Below are positions 1-9,825 of a stretch of 64,000 nucleotides of DNA, one piece after another. The stretch lies in contig NZ_QZEY01000013.1 of the NCBI RefSeq assembly GCF_003594875.1, positions 128,863 through 192,862 of the forward strand, written 5' to 3'. Position numbers and translations under genes: made by a program. The stretch's first letter is position 1. Each line of letters starts with the position of its first letter. The notes beneath the pieces are model-generated. The model was not told the origin of the DNA. It saw only the letters and a list, made by a program, of their open reading frames with translations, and did not search any database. Source of the DNA: Bailinhaonella thermotolerans. Its GTDB lineage: Bacteria; Actinomycetota; Actinomycetes; Streptosporangiales; Streptosporangiaceae.

Positions 1-806
1 GCCAGCAGCACCAGGTCGTCGCGGTCGAGCTCCCCGGTGGGGAACGCGGCCGCGAGCTCCTGGTGCACCTCGGCGGTCGCCGCGCCCAGCCGCTCGGCCT
101 CGGCCGCGAAGTCGCCGCCCACGTCCGCCGCCCCCAGCCCCTCGGGGGAGGCGTAGAAGTCGCGCACGCTGGTGGTGGCCAGCGACCATCCGTCGCTGGC
201 CCCCGCCAGGAACTCCTGCAGGATCGCGCAGGTCGTCCCCTCCAGCTCGATGTGGCCGTACGGCCTGGCGACGTGCGGCGAGCCCCGCTCCGCCAGCGCC
301 GAGACGATCTCCAGCTCGGGGTTCAGCCCCGCGTTGAGGCGGCGGAACAGCTTAAGTATGTAGATGTCCCCGAACACCAGCGAGGTGTTGGACTGCTCGG
401 CGGTGACCACCAGGCTGCGCAGGTCGGTCCGGAGCCCGGCGTCGCCCCGGAACCGCAGGCCGCCGAAGTCCTCGCCACCGGACATGGCCCGCAGCAGCAG
501 CCGCGTGAGCGCCGTGTCGTGCAGCCCGTCGTACGCCACGGCGGTCCGGCCGGCGAACTCCACCGGCCCGATCTCCACGTGGCGCAGCCGATCCGGCAGT
601 TCCGCGCGCAGCCCCACCAGGAGCTGGTAGTGGTCGACGTTCTCGCCCTGGCGTACGGCCAGCACGAGGTGCCGCATCCCCGGGTCATCGTCGGTGAGCT
701 CGATGTCGGAGATGACGGTGAGTTCGTCGATCGCGCGTCCCTTGCCCGCGAACCACCGTTGTCCCGAGATCCATCCGGCCAGGAGCGCTTGAAGGGAAGT
801 CGTCAC
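1..806 (-). CDS. mak: Maltokinase (Pep2/Mak1 type), N-terminal part; runs off the window
   Basis: Expected to phosphorylate maltose with ATP to maltose 1-phosphate, the donor used by GlgE. The visible 268 codons translate from GTG at 804-806 and contain [13 protein letters not shown] near the N-terminus, the usual signature of the N-terminal cap of actinobacterial maltokinases, then [22 protein letters not shown], the start of the kinase fold with its ATP-binding lysine. The C-terminal catalytic half (Brenner motif) lies beyond base 1. The start codon overlaps the treS stop as GTGA (803-806), so translation is probably coupled. The order glgE-treS-mak is the classical GlgE operon, and glgB often follows. 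Seen: reading frame and motifs. Known: family role. Confidence is high despite truncation. Confidence 0.93.
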   Translation of the reverse strand, partial: MTTSLQALLAGWISGQRWFAGKGRAIDELTVISDIELTDDDPGMRHLVLAVRQGENVDHYQLLVGLRAELPDRLRHVEIGPVEFAGRTAVAYDGLHDTALTRLLLRAMSGGEDFGGLRFRGDAGLRTDLRSLVVTAEQSNTSLVFGDIYILKLFRRLNAGLNPELEIVSALAERGSPHVARPYGHIELEGTTCAILQEFLAGASDGWSLATTSVRDFYASPEGLGAADVGGDFAAEAERLGAATAEVHQELAAAFPTGELDRDDLVLL

Positions 807-2527
807 GTCTCCTCTGCACTGTGCTTGGTCTGCGGCAGGGTGAACCAGTAGAAGCCATGCCCCGGCAAAGTGAGCAGATACGGCAATTCACCAATTGCCG
901 GGAACTGAACTCCGCCCATGCATTCCACCGGTGTCACCCCCTCAAACCGCCGCAGATCGAGTTCGACGGGCTGCGGGAACCGCGAGAGGTTGTTCACGCA
1001 GAGCACGCGGTCGCCGTCCATCTCCCGGACGTAGGCCAGAATGCTCGGGTTGGAGCAGGTCAGCTCCGTGAAGTCGCCCAGCCCGAAGACCGGGTGGCGC
1101 TTGCGGATCTGGATCATCTTCCGGGTGAAGTGCAGCAGCGATCCCGAGTGCTTCTGCTGCGCCTCGACGTTGATCGCCTGGTACCCGTAGATCGGATCCA
1201 TGATCACCGGCAGGTAGAGGCGGCCGGGGTCGCAGTCGGAGAACCCGGCGTTGCGGTCCGGGGTCCACTGCATCGGCGTGCGCACGCCGTCCCGGTCCCC
1301 CAGCCAGATGTTGTCGCCCATCCCGATCTCGTCGCCGTAGTAGAGCACCGGCGAGCCCGGGAGCGACAGCAGCAGCGCGGTGAACAGCTCGATCTGATCG
1401 CGGTCGTTGTCCAGGAGCGGCGCCAGCCGCCGCCGGATGCCGACGTTGGCGCGCATGCGCGGGTCCTTGGCGTACTCCGCGTACATGTAGTCGCGCTCCT
1501 CGTCGGTGACCATCTCCAGGGTCAGCTCGTCGTGGTTGCGCAGGAAGATGCCCCACTGGCAGTGCTCGGGGATCTTCGGGGTCTGGGCGAGGATCTCGGA
1601 GATGGGGTACCGCTGCTCCCGCCGCACGGCCATGAAGATGCGCGGCATGAGCGGGAAGTGGAACGCCATGTGGCACTCGTTCCCGCCGGTCACCGGGTCG
1701 CCGAAGTACTCCACGACGTCCGCCGGCCACTGGTTGGCCTCGGCCAGCAGCACCCGGTCGGGGTAGAGCCGGTCCACCTCGGCCCGGACCCGGCGGAGGT
1801 ACTCGTGCGTCTCCTTGAGGTTCTCGCAGTTGGTGCCCTCCCGTTCGTACAGGTACGGGATGGCGTCCATGCGGAACCCGTCGATGCCCAGGTCCAGCCA
1901 GAACCGCAGGACCTCCAGCATCGCGTCCTGAACGGCTGGATTGTCGTAGTTCAGGTCGGGCTGGTGGGAGAAGAACCGGTGCCAGTAGTACTGCCCGCGC
2001 ACCGGATCGTGCGTCCAGTTCGACGTCTCCGTGTCCACGAAGATGATCCGGGCGTCCTTGTACGGCTCGTCGGTGTCCGACCAGACGTAGAAGTCGCCGT
2101 ACGGGCCCGTCGGGTCGTGGCGCGAGGCCTGGAACCACGGGTGCTGGTCGCTGGTGTGGTTCATGACCAGGTCCGCGATGACCCGCATGCCGCGCTTGTG
2201 GGCCTCCTCGACCAGTTTCACGAAGTCGCCGAGGTCCCCGAACTCCGGAAGGATCTTCAGGTAGTCCGAGATGTCGTAGCCGCCGTCGCGCAGCGGGGAC
2301 TCGTAGATGGGCAGCAGCCAGAGGCAGTCCACCCCGAGCCACTTCAGGTAGTCGAGCTTCTGGATCAGGCCGCGGATGTCCCCGGTCCCGTCTCCGCTGG
2401 AGTCGTAGAACCCGCGGATCAGGACCTCGTAGAAGACGGCGCGCTTGTACCAGTACGGGTCTCGGGGCTGCTCCTCGTCGAAGGTGTCCGGGACCGGTCC
2501 AGAGTCGGGCACTGTCGGATTCGCCAC
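803..2527 (-). CDS. treS: Trehalose synthase / maltose alpha-D-glucosyltransferase
   Basis: Interconverts trehalose and maltose, feeding maltose to the downstream maltokinase. The 574-residue protein is a GH13 (beta/alpha)8 enzyme of normal length for stand-alone TreS. Visible motifs are [12 protein letters not shown] (119-129), the nucleophile region GFRMDAIPY with Asp221, the acid/base region LLAEANQW with Glu263, and FLRNHDEL with the third carboxylate Asp333. It is not fused to the kinase, unlike the TreS-Mak fusions of some actinomycetes. The start is GTG at 2527, 61 bases after the glgE stop. The stop overlaps the mak start by four bases. Cytoplasmic, no signal peptide. Confidence 0.96.
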   Translation of the reverse strand: MANPTVPDSGPVPDTFDEEQPRDPYWYKRAVFYEVLIRGFYDSSGDGTGDIRGLIQKLDYLKWLGVDCLWLLPIYESPLRDGGYDISDYLKILPEFGDLGDFVKLVEEAHKRGMRVIADLVMNHTSDQHPWFQASRHDPTGPYGDFYVWSDTDEPYKDARIIFVDTETSNWTHDPVRGQYYWHRFFSHQPDLNYDNPAVQDAMLEVLRFWLDLGIDGFRMDAIPYLYEREGTNCENLKETHEYLRRVRAEVDRLYPDRVLLAEANQWPADVVEYFGDPVTGGNECHMAFHFPLMPRIFMAVRREQRYPISEILAQTPKIPEHCQWGIFLRNHDELTLEMVTDEERDYMYAEYAKDPRMRANVGIRRRLAPLLDNDRDQIELFTALLLSLPGSPVLYYGDEIGMGDNIWLGDRDGVRTPMQWTPDRNAGFSDCDPGRLYLPVIMDPIYGYQAINVEAQQKHSGSLLHFTRKMIQIRKRHPVFGLGDFTELTCSNPSILAYVREMDGDRVLCVNNLSRFPQPVELDLRRFEGVTPVECMGGVQFPAIGELPYLLTLPGHGFYWFTLPQTKHSAEET

Positions 2528-2588
2528 TGCGTCTCGCTCCGCTGGGTGAGTGGGCTTCTCAGCTCGCTCAGAGGCTCGCTGTCCGAGG

Positions 2589-4682
2589 TCAACGATGGTT
2601 CGAGAAGGGCGCTCGAACGGTGAACACGTGGGCGGGATGGGCCCTCGGGTCCAGGCGCACGTAATTCGACTGACGCCAGCGGTAGGACTCCCCCGACATC
2701 TCGTCGTCCACGACGAACTCCGAGTGCCAGTCGAGCCCCAGGGCCGGCATGTCCAGCGACACTGTCGCCTCGCGGACGTTGTGCGGGTCCAGGTTCACGA
2801 CCACCAGGACCACGTCCCCGGGGGCCCGCCGCCGGGTCGCGGCGTCGTAGGCGCCCGGCAGCCGTTTGGAGTAACAGATGATCTCCGGCTGGTCGGAGCC
2901 GTGGAAACGTAGGTTACGCAGTTCCTGGAGGGCGGGGTGGGCCCTGCGGAAAAGATTGAGGTGGGTGATGAAGGGGGCGAGACTGCGGCCCTCGCGTTCG
3001 GCCGCCACCCAGTCCCGGGGTTTGTACTGATACTTCTCGCTGTCGAGGTACTCCTCGCTGCCGGGGCGAACCGGGACGTTCTCACACAGTTCATAGCCCG
3101 CGTAGACGCCCCAGGTGGGGGACATGGTGGCGGCGAGGACGGCCCTGATCTTGAAGGCCGGGGCGCCGCCGTGCTGAAGATACTCGTGCAGGATGTCGGG
3201 CGTGTTGACGAACAGGTTCGGCCGCATGAAATGCGCGGTGCCGTGCGCCAGCTCGCCGAGGTACTCCTCCAGCTCCTGCCGGGAGTTCCGCCAGGTGAAG
3301 TAGGTGTAGGACTGCTGGAAACCGATCTTGGCCAGCGTGTGCATCATCGCCGGGCGGGTGAACGCCTCGGCCAGGAAGATCGCGTCCGGGTCGGTGGTCC
3401 GGATCTCGCCGATCAGCCGCTCCCAGAAGGCCACCGGCTTGGTGTGCGGGTTGTCCACGCGGAAGATCCGCACGCCGTGGTCCATCCAGTGCCGCACGAC
3501 CCGCAGGACCTCGGCGTAGATGCCCTCGGGGTCCCGGTCGAAGTTCACCGGGTAGATGTCCTGGTACTTCTTCGGCGGGTTCTCGGCGTAGGCGATCGAG
3601 CCGTCCGCCCGCTCGGTGAACCACTCGGGGTGCTCCTTGACCCACGGGTGGTCCGGGGAGCACTGCAGCGCCAGGTCCAGCGCCACCTCCAGGCCCAGTT
3701 CCCGCGCGCGGCCCACGAACGCGTCGAAGTCCTCGATCGTGCCCAGGTCCGGGTGGATCGCGTCGTGCCCGCCGTCCCGCGACCCGATCGCCCAGGGCGA
3801 CCCCGGGTCGTACGGCTCGGCGTGCAGCGTGTTGTTGCGCCCCTTGCGGTTGGTCGTGCCGATCGGGTGGATGGGCGGCAGGTAGACGACGTCGAACCCC
3901 ATCCGCGCGACCGCCGGCAGCCGGTGCGCGGCCGTGCGGAAGGTCCCGGACCTGGGCGGCGCGTCCTCCTCGACGATCGCGCCCTCCGACCGGGGGAAGA
4001 ACTCGTACCACGAGCCGTAGAGCGCGCGGCGGCGCTCGACCAGCACGGGGAACTTCGCGGACTTGGTGACCAGGTCGCGCAGCGGGTGGGCGGCCAGCAG
4101 CGAGGCGGTCTCGGCCGACTGGGCGTAGGCCAGCCGGGCGCGCGGGTCCAGGTCGTCGTCGCGCAGGCGGGCGGCGACCTCCAGCAGCGCGGCGCGGTGA
4201 CCGCACTCCCGGGTGCCCGCCCGCGCCCCGGCGCTCGCCGCCGCGCGGGGCTCCGCGGCGCTCTCGGGGTCCGCCGGGCAGTCCGCCGCGCGCACGGCCT
4301 TGGCCGCGCGTTCGAAGAGCAGGGCGCCCTCCTCGCACATGAGGTCCACGTCCATGCCCCTGGGGATCTTGATCCCGGCGTCGTGCAGCCAGGTGGCGAT
4401 CGGGTCGCCCCAGGCCTCCACGTGGAAGCGCCAGGTGCCCTCGTCACGCAGGGTGACTTCGGCCGCCCAGCGGTCGGTGCCCTCGGCGACCTCGCGCATG
4501 AACGTCAGGCGTCCCCGTCCCCCCTCGGGGGACGTGAGGACCACGCCGGCCGCCACCGCGTCATGACCCTCGCGGAAGACTGTGGCGCTGATCTGGAAGG
4601 TCTCGCCGGCGGCCGACTTGGCGGGCCACCGGCCGCAGTCGACGACAGGCTGGATGTCGAGGATTGGTATACGTCCGATCAT
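2589..4682 (-). CDS. glgE: Alpha-1,4-glucan:maltose-1-phosphate maltosyltransferase GlgE
   Basis: Transfers maltose from alpha-maltose 1-phosphate onto the non-reducing end of alpha-1,4-glucan. The 697-residue length fits the family. An N-terminal beta-sandwich domain (about 1-110) is followed by a helical insert (about 115-210) and the GH13_3 catalytic barrel. In the barrel are YLPPIHPIG (268-275), [13 protein letters not shown] with probable nucleophile Asp410, and [10 protein letters not shown] with acid/base Glu439. ATG at 4682 begins [20 protein letters not shown], the conserved start of the family. It is the first gene of the glgE-treS-mak operon. The product is likely cytoplasmic glycogen-like glucan. 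In actinomycetes GlgE is essential to avoid maltose-1-phosphate toxicity when the kinase is active. Confidence 0.97.
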   Translation of the reverse strand: MIGRIPILDIQPVVDCGRWPAKSAAGETFQISATVFREGHDAVAAGVVLTSPEGGRGRLTFMREVAEGTDRWAAEVTLRDEGTWRFHVEAWGDPIATWLHDAGIKIPRGMDVDLMCEEGALLFERAAKAVRAADCPADPESAAEPRAAASAGARAGTRECGHRAALLEVAARLRDDDLDPRARLAYAQSAETASLLAAHPLRDLVTKSAKFPVLVERRRALYGSWYEFFPRSEGAIVEEDAPPRSGTFRTAAHRLPAVARMGFDVVYLPPIHPIGTTNRKGRNNTLHAEPYDPGSPWAIGSRDGGHDAIHPDLGTIEDFDAFVGRARELGLEVALDLALQCSPDHPWVKEHPEWFTERADGSIAYAENPPKKYQDIYPVNFDRDPEGIYAEVLRVVRHWMDHGVRIFRVDNPHTKPVAFWERLIGEIRTTDPDAIFLAEAFTRPAMMHTLAKIGFQQSYTYFTWRNSRQELEEYLGELAHGTAHFMRPNLFVNTPDILHEYLQHGGAPAFKIRAVLAATMSPTWGVYAGYELCENVPVRPGSEEYLDSEKYQYKPRDWVAAEREGRSLAPFITHLNLFRRAHPALQELRNLRFHGSDQPEIICYSKRLPGAYDAATRRRAPGDVVLVVVNLDPHNVREATVSLDMPALGLDWHSEFVVDDEMSGESYRWRQSNYVRLDPRAHPAHVFTVRAPFSNHR

Positions 4683-4974
4683 CGCTACTCACGGTAATGG
4701 CGGCGCGGGCACGCCGCCGCGGGTACGGGCAGGTGTTGATCTTCGGGGCACACGTCTCGTCGGGACCGGACCTCCCGGAGGACGCCCAATCGTCTCTCCT
4801 CATCTGCTTACCGCAAAGACGGCATCTCACACGCGACGCGCCGGGCGGGACGAGCGGGAGGAACCGGGGCAACCGGCGAAACCAGGAGAAGTAGCCTAAG
4901 TGTCCCCTTCACGGTCCGCCCAGACTCTCTTACGCTCTGTATGTAAGGACTACCTGTGCGAGAGGATCCTAGTC
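4683..4974. promoter_or_regulatory. Divergent regulatory region between glgE and the micro-gene/glgP
   Basis: There is no convincing protein gene in these 292 bases. On the plus strand a promoter-like pair TTCACG (4908-4913), N17, TACGCT (4931-4936) precedes the micro-ORF at 4975. The ribosome-site-like AGAGGA lies at 4961-4966. The minus-strand promoter of glgE must also lie here, but I cannot place it. Overlapping frames in this stretch look non-coding. Confidence 0.4.
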
Positions 4975-5055
4975 ATGATCACGCCGGGCTGCGGGCAGTG
5001 TGACTGCTTCCTGTACGAGGAGAAGCAGGTCATTCTGAGCACCGCGCAGGATTGA
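4975..5055 (+). CDS. Candidate Cys-rich 26-residue protein
   Basis: ATG at 4975 opens a 26-codon frame ending TGA at 5055. It begins MITPGCGQCDCFLYEEKQ, with Cys6, Cys9 and Cys11 forming C-x2-C-x-C. I do not recognise the family. Support is contextual: a promoter-like TTCACG-N17-TACGCT at 4908-4936, AGAGGA 8 bases before the ATG, and a 10-bp perfect hairpin beginning 16 bases after the stop (5071-5105). Together these make a compact transcription unit in the glgE/glgP intergenic region. The three close cysteines could bind metal or be redox-active (inference). A non-coding RNA or leader peptide for glgP is the main alternative. Confidence 0.42.
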   Translation: MITPGCGQCDCFLYEEKQVILSTAQD

Positions 5056-5070
5056 TCGTCGTTTTCCGGG

Positions 5071-5105
5071 GAACGCGCCCTCCGATCGCTTCGGCGGGCG
5101 CGTTC
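5071..5105 (+). terminator. Hairpin after the Cys-rich micro-ORF
   Basis: GAACGCGCCC (5071-5080) pairs perfectly with GGGCGCGTTC (5096-5105). A further CCG/CGG pairing lies inside the loop. There is no T-tract, as is common for actinomycete terminators. It separates the micro-ORF from glgP, so it could also act as an attenuator. Confidence 0.55.
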
Positions 5106-5239
5106 GAACGTCTGGCCGCCGGGCGATTTCAGCATGCCCTTTTCGCGGCGAATTCCAAGGATTTCCGGACCCCCGTGCCCCTGGCCTGAACCGTGTTTCG
5201 GTCGCCCGTGACGCGGGGGACTAACTAAGGTCGGGAAAC

Positions 5240-7834
5240 GTGAGAGCTATCCGACGGTTCACGGTCCGCACAGTCCTGCCCGAACCGCTCGCCCCGCTCA
5301 GCGAGCTCGTGCTCAACCTGAGGTGGTCCTGGCACCCCGAGACGCTGGACCTGTTCGAGGAGGTCGATCCCGAGGTCTGGGCCCGGGTCGGCCACGACCC
5401 GGTCGCGCTGCTCGGCGCGGTCGAACCCGCGAGGCTGGAGGAGCTCTCGCGGGACCGCCGCTTCCTGCGCAGACTCGCCGACGCCGCCGACGACCTCCGC
5501 GACTACATGAGCGCCCCACGCTGGTACCAGACGCTGGACGACGGCCCCCGCGCCATCGCCTACTTCTCTCCCGAATACGGCATCACCTCGGCCCTCCCGC
5601 AGTACTCCGGGGGCCTGGGCATCCTGGCCGGCGACCACCTCAAGGCCGCCAGCGACCTGGGGGTGCCGATCCTGGCCGTGGGCCTGCTCTACCGGCACGG
5701 CTACTTCACCCAGTCGCTCTCGCCCGAGGGCTGGCAGCTCGAGCACTACCCCTCCCTCGACCCCGGCGGCCTGCCGCTGACGCAGCTCCGCGAGGAGGAC
5801 GGCTCCGCCGCGCGCGTCCGCATCAGCCTGCCCGAGGGCCGTACCCTCACCGCCCAGATCTGGGTCGCGCAGGTCGGCCGCGTGCCGCTGCTGCTGCTCG
5901 ACTCGGCCGTGGCCGACAACGACGCCGCCGCGCGCGACGTCACCGACCGGCTGTACGGCGGGGGCACCCACCACCGGCTCCTCCAGGAGATGCTGCTCGG
6001 CATCGGCGGCGTGCGGGCCATCCGCACCTACTGCCGGATCACCGGGCACGCCGAGCCCGAGGTGTTCCACACCAACGAGGGCCACGCCGGGTTCCTCGGC
6101 CTGGAGCGCATCCGCGAGCTCACCGAGTCGCGCATGACGTTCGACGAGGCCCTGGAGGCCGTGCGCGCGGGGACGGTCTTCACCACCCACACGCCCGTGC
6201 CCGCCGGCATCGACCGCTTCCCGCGCGACCTGGTGGAGAAGCACTTCGGCGGGGACAACTCCTGGCCGACCGTGCCGGTGGACCGCATCCTGGAGCTGGG
6301 CGCGGAGCCCGCCGAGGAGGGCGACCGCGACGTCTTCAACATGGCGGTCATGGGCATGCGCCTGGCCCAGCGCGTCAACGGCGTGTCCGAGCTGCACGGC
6401 GAGGTCAGCCGCGAGATGTTCGCCGGGCTCTGGCCGGGCTTCGACGTCCACGAGGTGCCGATCGGCTTCATCACGAACGGCGTCCACGCGCCCACCTGGG
6501 TCGGCCGCGAGGTGATGGAGCTGGCCGGGCGCGAGCTGCCGTCGGTGGTGTCGCGCGGCCAGGGCTGGGACGCCGTGGACCGGCTGTCCGACTCCGACAT
6601 CTGGGAGATCCGCGGCCGGCTGCGCGAACGCCTCGTGCTCGCCGCCCGCGACCGGCTCCGCGCCTCCTGGCGGGCGCGCGGCGCCTCCCCGACCGAGCTG
6701 GGCTGGATCGACCAGGTCCTCGACCCGGGAGTGCTCACCATCGGCTTCGCCCGCCGCGTCCCGTCGTACAAGCGGCTCACGCTGATGCTGCGCGACCCCG
6801 AGCGGCTGCGCGAGCTGCTGCTCGACGAGGCCAAGCCGGTGCAGATCGTGATCGCGGGCAAGGCCCACCCGGCCGACGAGGGCGGCAAGAAGCTCATCCA
6901 GCAGATCGTCAAGTTCGCCGACGACCCGGCCGTGCGGCACCGCATCGTCTTCCTGCCCGACTACGACATGGCCCTGGGCCAGCTCCTCGTGCAGGGCTGC
7001 GACGTGTGGATGAACAACCCGCTGCGGCCCCTGGAGGCGTGCGGCACCTCCGGCATGAAGGCCGCGCTCAACGGCGGCCTCAACCTGTCCATCCGGGACG
7101 GGTGGTGGGACGAGTGGTACGACGGCAACAACGGCTGGGCGATCCCCACCGCCGACGGCGTCACCGACCCCGAGCGCCGCGACGAGCTGGAGGCGGCCGC
7201 CCTCTACGACCTGATCGAGCGCGAGGTGTCCGACCGCTTCTACGACCGGGACGGCGACGGCCCGCCGCGCCGCTGGCTGGAGATGGTCAAGCACACCCTG
7301 CGCTCCCTCGGCCCCAAGGTGCTGGCCGGGCGCATGCTCCGCGACTACGTCGTGGACCTGTACGCCCCGGCGGCGGCCTCGGCCCGGGCGCTCAGCGCGG
7401 ACGCGTTCGAGCCCGCCCGCGCCTTCGCCGCCTGGAAGCTCCGCGTCAGCCGCGCCTGGCCGGGCGTCCGCGTGGAGCACGTGGAGACGAGCGGCCTCGG
7501 CGAGACCCCCCAGCTCGGCTCCTCCCTCCTCATGGAGGCGACCGTGAACCTGGGCGACCTCTCGCCGGACGACGTGGCCGTGGAGGCGGTCTTCGGCCGC
7601 GTCAGCGCGCAGGACGAGCTGATCGACCCCAGCTACTCGGCGCTGAAGCTCGAATCCGCCGGCGACGACGCCCGGGCCCACTACTCGGGCACCGTCCCGC
7701 TGGACCGGACCGGCTCCTTCGGCTACTCGGTCCGGGTGGTCCCCGCCCACCCGCTGATGGCCTCGCCCGCCGAGCTGGGCCTCATCACCCTCCCCGAGGA
7801 GCCGGCGGGCATGACCAACGGCACCCTCCGCTGA
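5240..7834 (+). CDS. glgP: Alpha-glucan (glycogen) phosphorylase
   Basis: Phosphorolyses alpha-1,4-glucan to glucose 1-phosphate using PLP. The 864-residue protein belongs to the actinobacterial/archaeal-type phosphorylases (GT35). It has an N-terminal DUF3417-like region (about 10-110, LSELVLNLRWSWHPET) and then the phosphorylase body, with FSPEYGI and YSGGLGILAGDHLKAASDLG near 110-145. The PLP-site signature EACGTSGMKAALNGG lies around residues 597-612 and carries the probable PLP lysine. GTG at 5240 begins MRAIRRFTV. It is divergent from the glucan-building glgE operon, so this locus both builds and mobilises the same polymer. A C-terminal beta-sandwich extension (about 720-860) is present. 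Confidence 0.96.
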   Translation: MRAIRRFTVRTVLPEPLAPLSELVLNLRWSWHPETLDLFEEVDPEVWARVGHDPVALLGAVEPARLEELSRDRRFLRRLADAADDLRDYMSAPRWYQTLDDGPRAIAYFSPEYGITSALPQYSGGLGILAGDHLKAASDLGVPILAVGLLYRHGYFTQSLSPEGWQLEHYPSLDPGGLPLTQLREEDGSAARVRISLPEGRTLTAQIWVAQVGRVPLLLLDSAVADNDAAARDVTDRLYGGGTHHRLLQEMLLGIGGVRAIRTYCRITGHAEPEVFHTNEGHAGFLGLERIRELTESRMTFDEALEAVRAGTVFTTHTPVPAGIDRFPRDLVEKHFGGDNSWPTVPVDRILELGAEPAEEGDRDVFNMAVMGMRLAQRVNGVSELHGEVSREMFAGLWPGFDVHEVPIGFITNGVHAPTWVGREVMELAGRELPSVVSRGQGWDAVDRLSDSDIWEIRGRLRERLVLAARDRLRASWRARGASPTELGWIDQVLDPGVLTIGFARRVPSYKRLTLMLRDPERLRELLLDEAKPVQIVIAGKAHPADEGGKKLIQQIVKFADDPAVRHRIVFLPDYDMALGQLLVQGCDVWMNNPLRPLEACGTSGMKAALNGGLNLSIRDGWWDEWYDGNNGWAIPTADGVTDPERRDELEAAALYDLIEREVSDRFYDRDGDGPPRRWLEMVKHTLRSLGPKVLAGRMLRDYVVDLYAPAAASARALSADAFEPARAFAAWKLRVSRAWPGVRVEHVETSGLGETPQLGSSLLMEATVNLGDLSPDDVAVEAVFGRVSAQDELIDPSYSALKLESAGDDARAHYSGTVPLDRTGSFGYSVRVVPAHPLMASPAELGLITLPEEPAGMTNGTLR

Positions 7835-7933
7835 ACCCCGCCCCGCCGTACCCCGAACCCTCGTACGGCGGGGCCCGCTCCCCCAGCCCCTGGCCCGCGC
7901 CCCGCACCCCGCGCTTCCGAAGCCCGCCACCCT

Positions 7934-7993
7934 GAGCCCCGCCTCCCGGAGCCCCGCCTCCCGGAGCCCCGCCTCCCGGAGCCCCGCCTCGCG
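7934..7993. repeat. Four tandem copies of a 15-bp unit
   Basis: The unit GAGCCCCGCCTCCCG occurs at 7934-7948, 7949-7963 and 7964-7978, and once more with one change at 7979-7993, in the 297-base glgP-sppA spacer. No coding potential is evident. The rest of the spacer (7835-8131) is GC-rich with no recognised site except the sppA promoter that must lie near its end. Probably a slippage-generated repeat. Confidence 0.85.
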
Positions 7994-8131
7994 GCGTACC
8001 GAGGACCGGCGTACCGGGGCCCTGCTCCGGAGCGCGGGAGCGGGGGGTGGAAGTCGGGTGTTGGGGGCGGGTTCGGAAGGGGATGCCGTATGGGTCGGCG
8101 GGGCGGGCGATGCGGAGAATAGGCTGATCTC

Positions 8132-9823
8132 ATGGACGCGGTGAAGGTGATCAAGGAGCTGGGACTGCGGCGCGCGAGTCCGCTGGTCCTGGAGCTGGAC
8201 CTGACCGAGGGGCTGATCGAGGGGCCGCCGGCCGATCCGCTGAGCGCGCTGCTCAGCATGCGCAAGCCCCGGCTGACCGACGTGCTGGACGCCCTGCGCA
8301 GGGCCCGGTCCGACGAGCGGGTGAAGGCGCTGATCGTCAAGATCGGCGGCCCGCGGGTCGGGCTGGCGAGCGTGCAGGAGCTGCGCGCCGCCGTGCGCGC
8401 CCTGCGCGACGCGGGCAAGCTGACCGTGGCGTTCTCCGAGTCGTTCGGGGAGTTCGGGCCCGGCACGATCCCCTACTACCTGGCGAGCGCCTTCGACCGC
8501 GTCTACCTCCAGCAGTCCGGCGACGTGGGGCTGACCGGCGTCGCGGTCGAGGAGAAGTTCTTCCACGACGCGCTGGCCAAGGCGGGCGTGCGGGTGCAGC
8601 TCGGGCAGCGCCACGAGTACAAGACCGCCGCCAACACCTACACCCGGAACCACATGACCGACGCGCACCGCGAGTCGGTGACGCGCCTGGCCGAGTCCGT
8701 GATCGAGCAGGTCGTGGAGGCCGTCTCCGAGGGGCGCGGGCTCACCCGGGAGCGGGTGCGCGAGCTGATCGACCAGGGGCCGCTGCTGGCCGAGGAGGCC
8801 AAGGACGCCGGGCTGGTGGACCGGCTGGCCTACCGCGACGAGGTCTACGACGAGGTCCGCTCGGCGGCGGGGCACGACAGCCGCCTGCTCTACGTGTCGC
8901 GCTACGCCAAGCTGCACGGACTGGGCCGCAAGCTGCCGCACCCGAAGGAGAAGGTCGTCGCGCTGGTCCACGGCACGGGCGTGATCCGGCTCGGCCGCAG
9001 CGGGCGCAGCCCGCTCGGCGGGCCCGGCGCGATGGGCTCCGACACGATCTCGGCGGCCCTGCGGGCGGCGCGGCGCGACGAGCGCGTCAAGGCGATCGTC
9101 TTCCGCGTGGACAGCCCAGGCGGCTCCTACGTCGCCTCCGACACCATCTGGCGCGAGGTCACCCTCGCGCGCCGGGCGGGCAAGCCGGTGATCGTGTCGA
9201 TGGGCGACCTGGCGGCCTCCGGCGGCTACTTCGTGTCCGCCGGCGCGGACGTCATCGTCGCGCAGCCGGGCACGCTCACCGGCTCCATCGGGGTCTTCGG
9301 CGGCAAGCCGGTCATCAAGGACCTGCTCGAACGCCTCGGGGTGACCACCGACACCGTGGACCTGGGCGCGAACGCCGGGATGTTCTCCACCTCGCGCGAG
9401 TTCTCCGACGCCCAGTGGGACCGCCTGAACGGCTGGCTCGACCGGGTCTACGCCGACTTCGTGGGCAAGGTCGCCGCCGGGCGCGGCATGACCGCCGAGC
9501 GCGCCGGCGAGCTGGCCCGCGGCCGGGTCTGGACCGGCGCCGACGCCCGCGCGAACGGGCTGGTCGACGAGCTGGGCGGCCTGGAGGACGCGCTGAACCT
9601 CGCGCGCAAGCGGGCCGACCTGCCCGCCGACGCCCCGGTCCGGACATATCCGCGCATGCACCCGCTCGACCGGCTGCGCCCGGCCGAGTCCAGCGAGGAC
9701 CGCACGGCCGCCGCCGCGAGCCTGCGCATCGAGGCGTGGGGCCCGCTCGCCGCCGTGGCCACCCGCCTGGGCCTGCCGTCCTACGGTCCCCTGGTGCTCC
9801 CCGGCTGGTGGACGATCCGCTGA
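8132..9823 (+). CDS. sppA: Signal peptide peptidase SppA, 67K-like double-domain S49 protease
   Basis: A Ser-Lys protease of family S49 that degrades cleaved signal peptides. The 563 residues hold two tandem S49 domains. The N-terminal domain includes QRHEYKTAANTYTRNHMTD with the probable general-base lysine near residue 163. The C-terminal domain includes VFRVDSPGGSYVASD and MGDLAASGGYFVSAGAD with the probable nucleophile Ser near residue 362. No hydrophobic N-terminal anchor is visible, which is unlike E. coli SppA, so it may be cytoplasmic or peripheral. It is followed after 2 bases by the flavin-reductase-like gene, suggesting co-transcription. Confidence 0.93.
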   Translation: MDAVKVIKELGLRRASPLVLELDLTEGLIEGPPADPLSALLSMRKPRLTDVLDALRRARSDERVKALIVKIGGPRVGLASVQELRAAVRALRDAGKLTVAFSESFGEFGPGTIPYYLASAFDRVYLQQSGDVGLTGVAVEEKFFHDALAKAGVRVQLGQRHEYKTAANTYTRNHMTDAHRESVTRLAESVIEQVVEAVSEGRGLTRERVRELIDQGPLLAEEAKDAGLVDRLAYRDEVYDEVRSAAGHDSRLLYVSRYAKLHGLGRKLPHPKEKVVALVHGTGVIRLGRSGRSPLGGPGAMGSDTISAALRAARRDERVKAIVFRVDSPGGSYVASDTIWREVTLARRAGKPVIVSMGDLAASGGYFVSAGADVIVAQPGTLTGSIGVFGGKPVIKDLLERLGVTTDTVDLGANAGMFSTSREFSDAQWDRLNGWLDRVYADFVGKVAAGRGMTAERAGELARGRVWTGADARANGLVDELGGLEDALNLARKRADLPADAPVRTYPRMHPLDRLRPAESSEDRTAAAASLRIEAWGPLAAVATRLGLPSYGPLVLPGWWTIR

Positions 9824-9825
9824 CG

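Noticed and set aside
4950-5135. Minus-strand 61-codon frame overlapping the Cys-rich micro-ORF
   Set aside because: Arg-rich with no ribosome site and crosses the hairpin; the plus-strand micro-ORF has promoter and ribosome-site support.
5225-9661. Minus-strand open frame of 1478 codons opposite glgP and sppA
   Set aside because: Composition is Arg/Gly/Val/His-rich shadow sequence with no domain; glgP and sppA on the plus strand have clear family motifs. Long antisense frames are expected at this G+C content.
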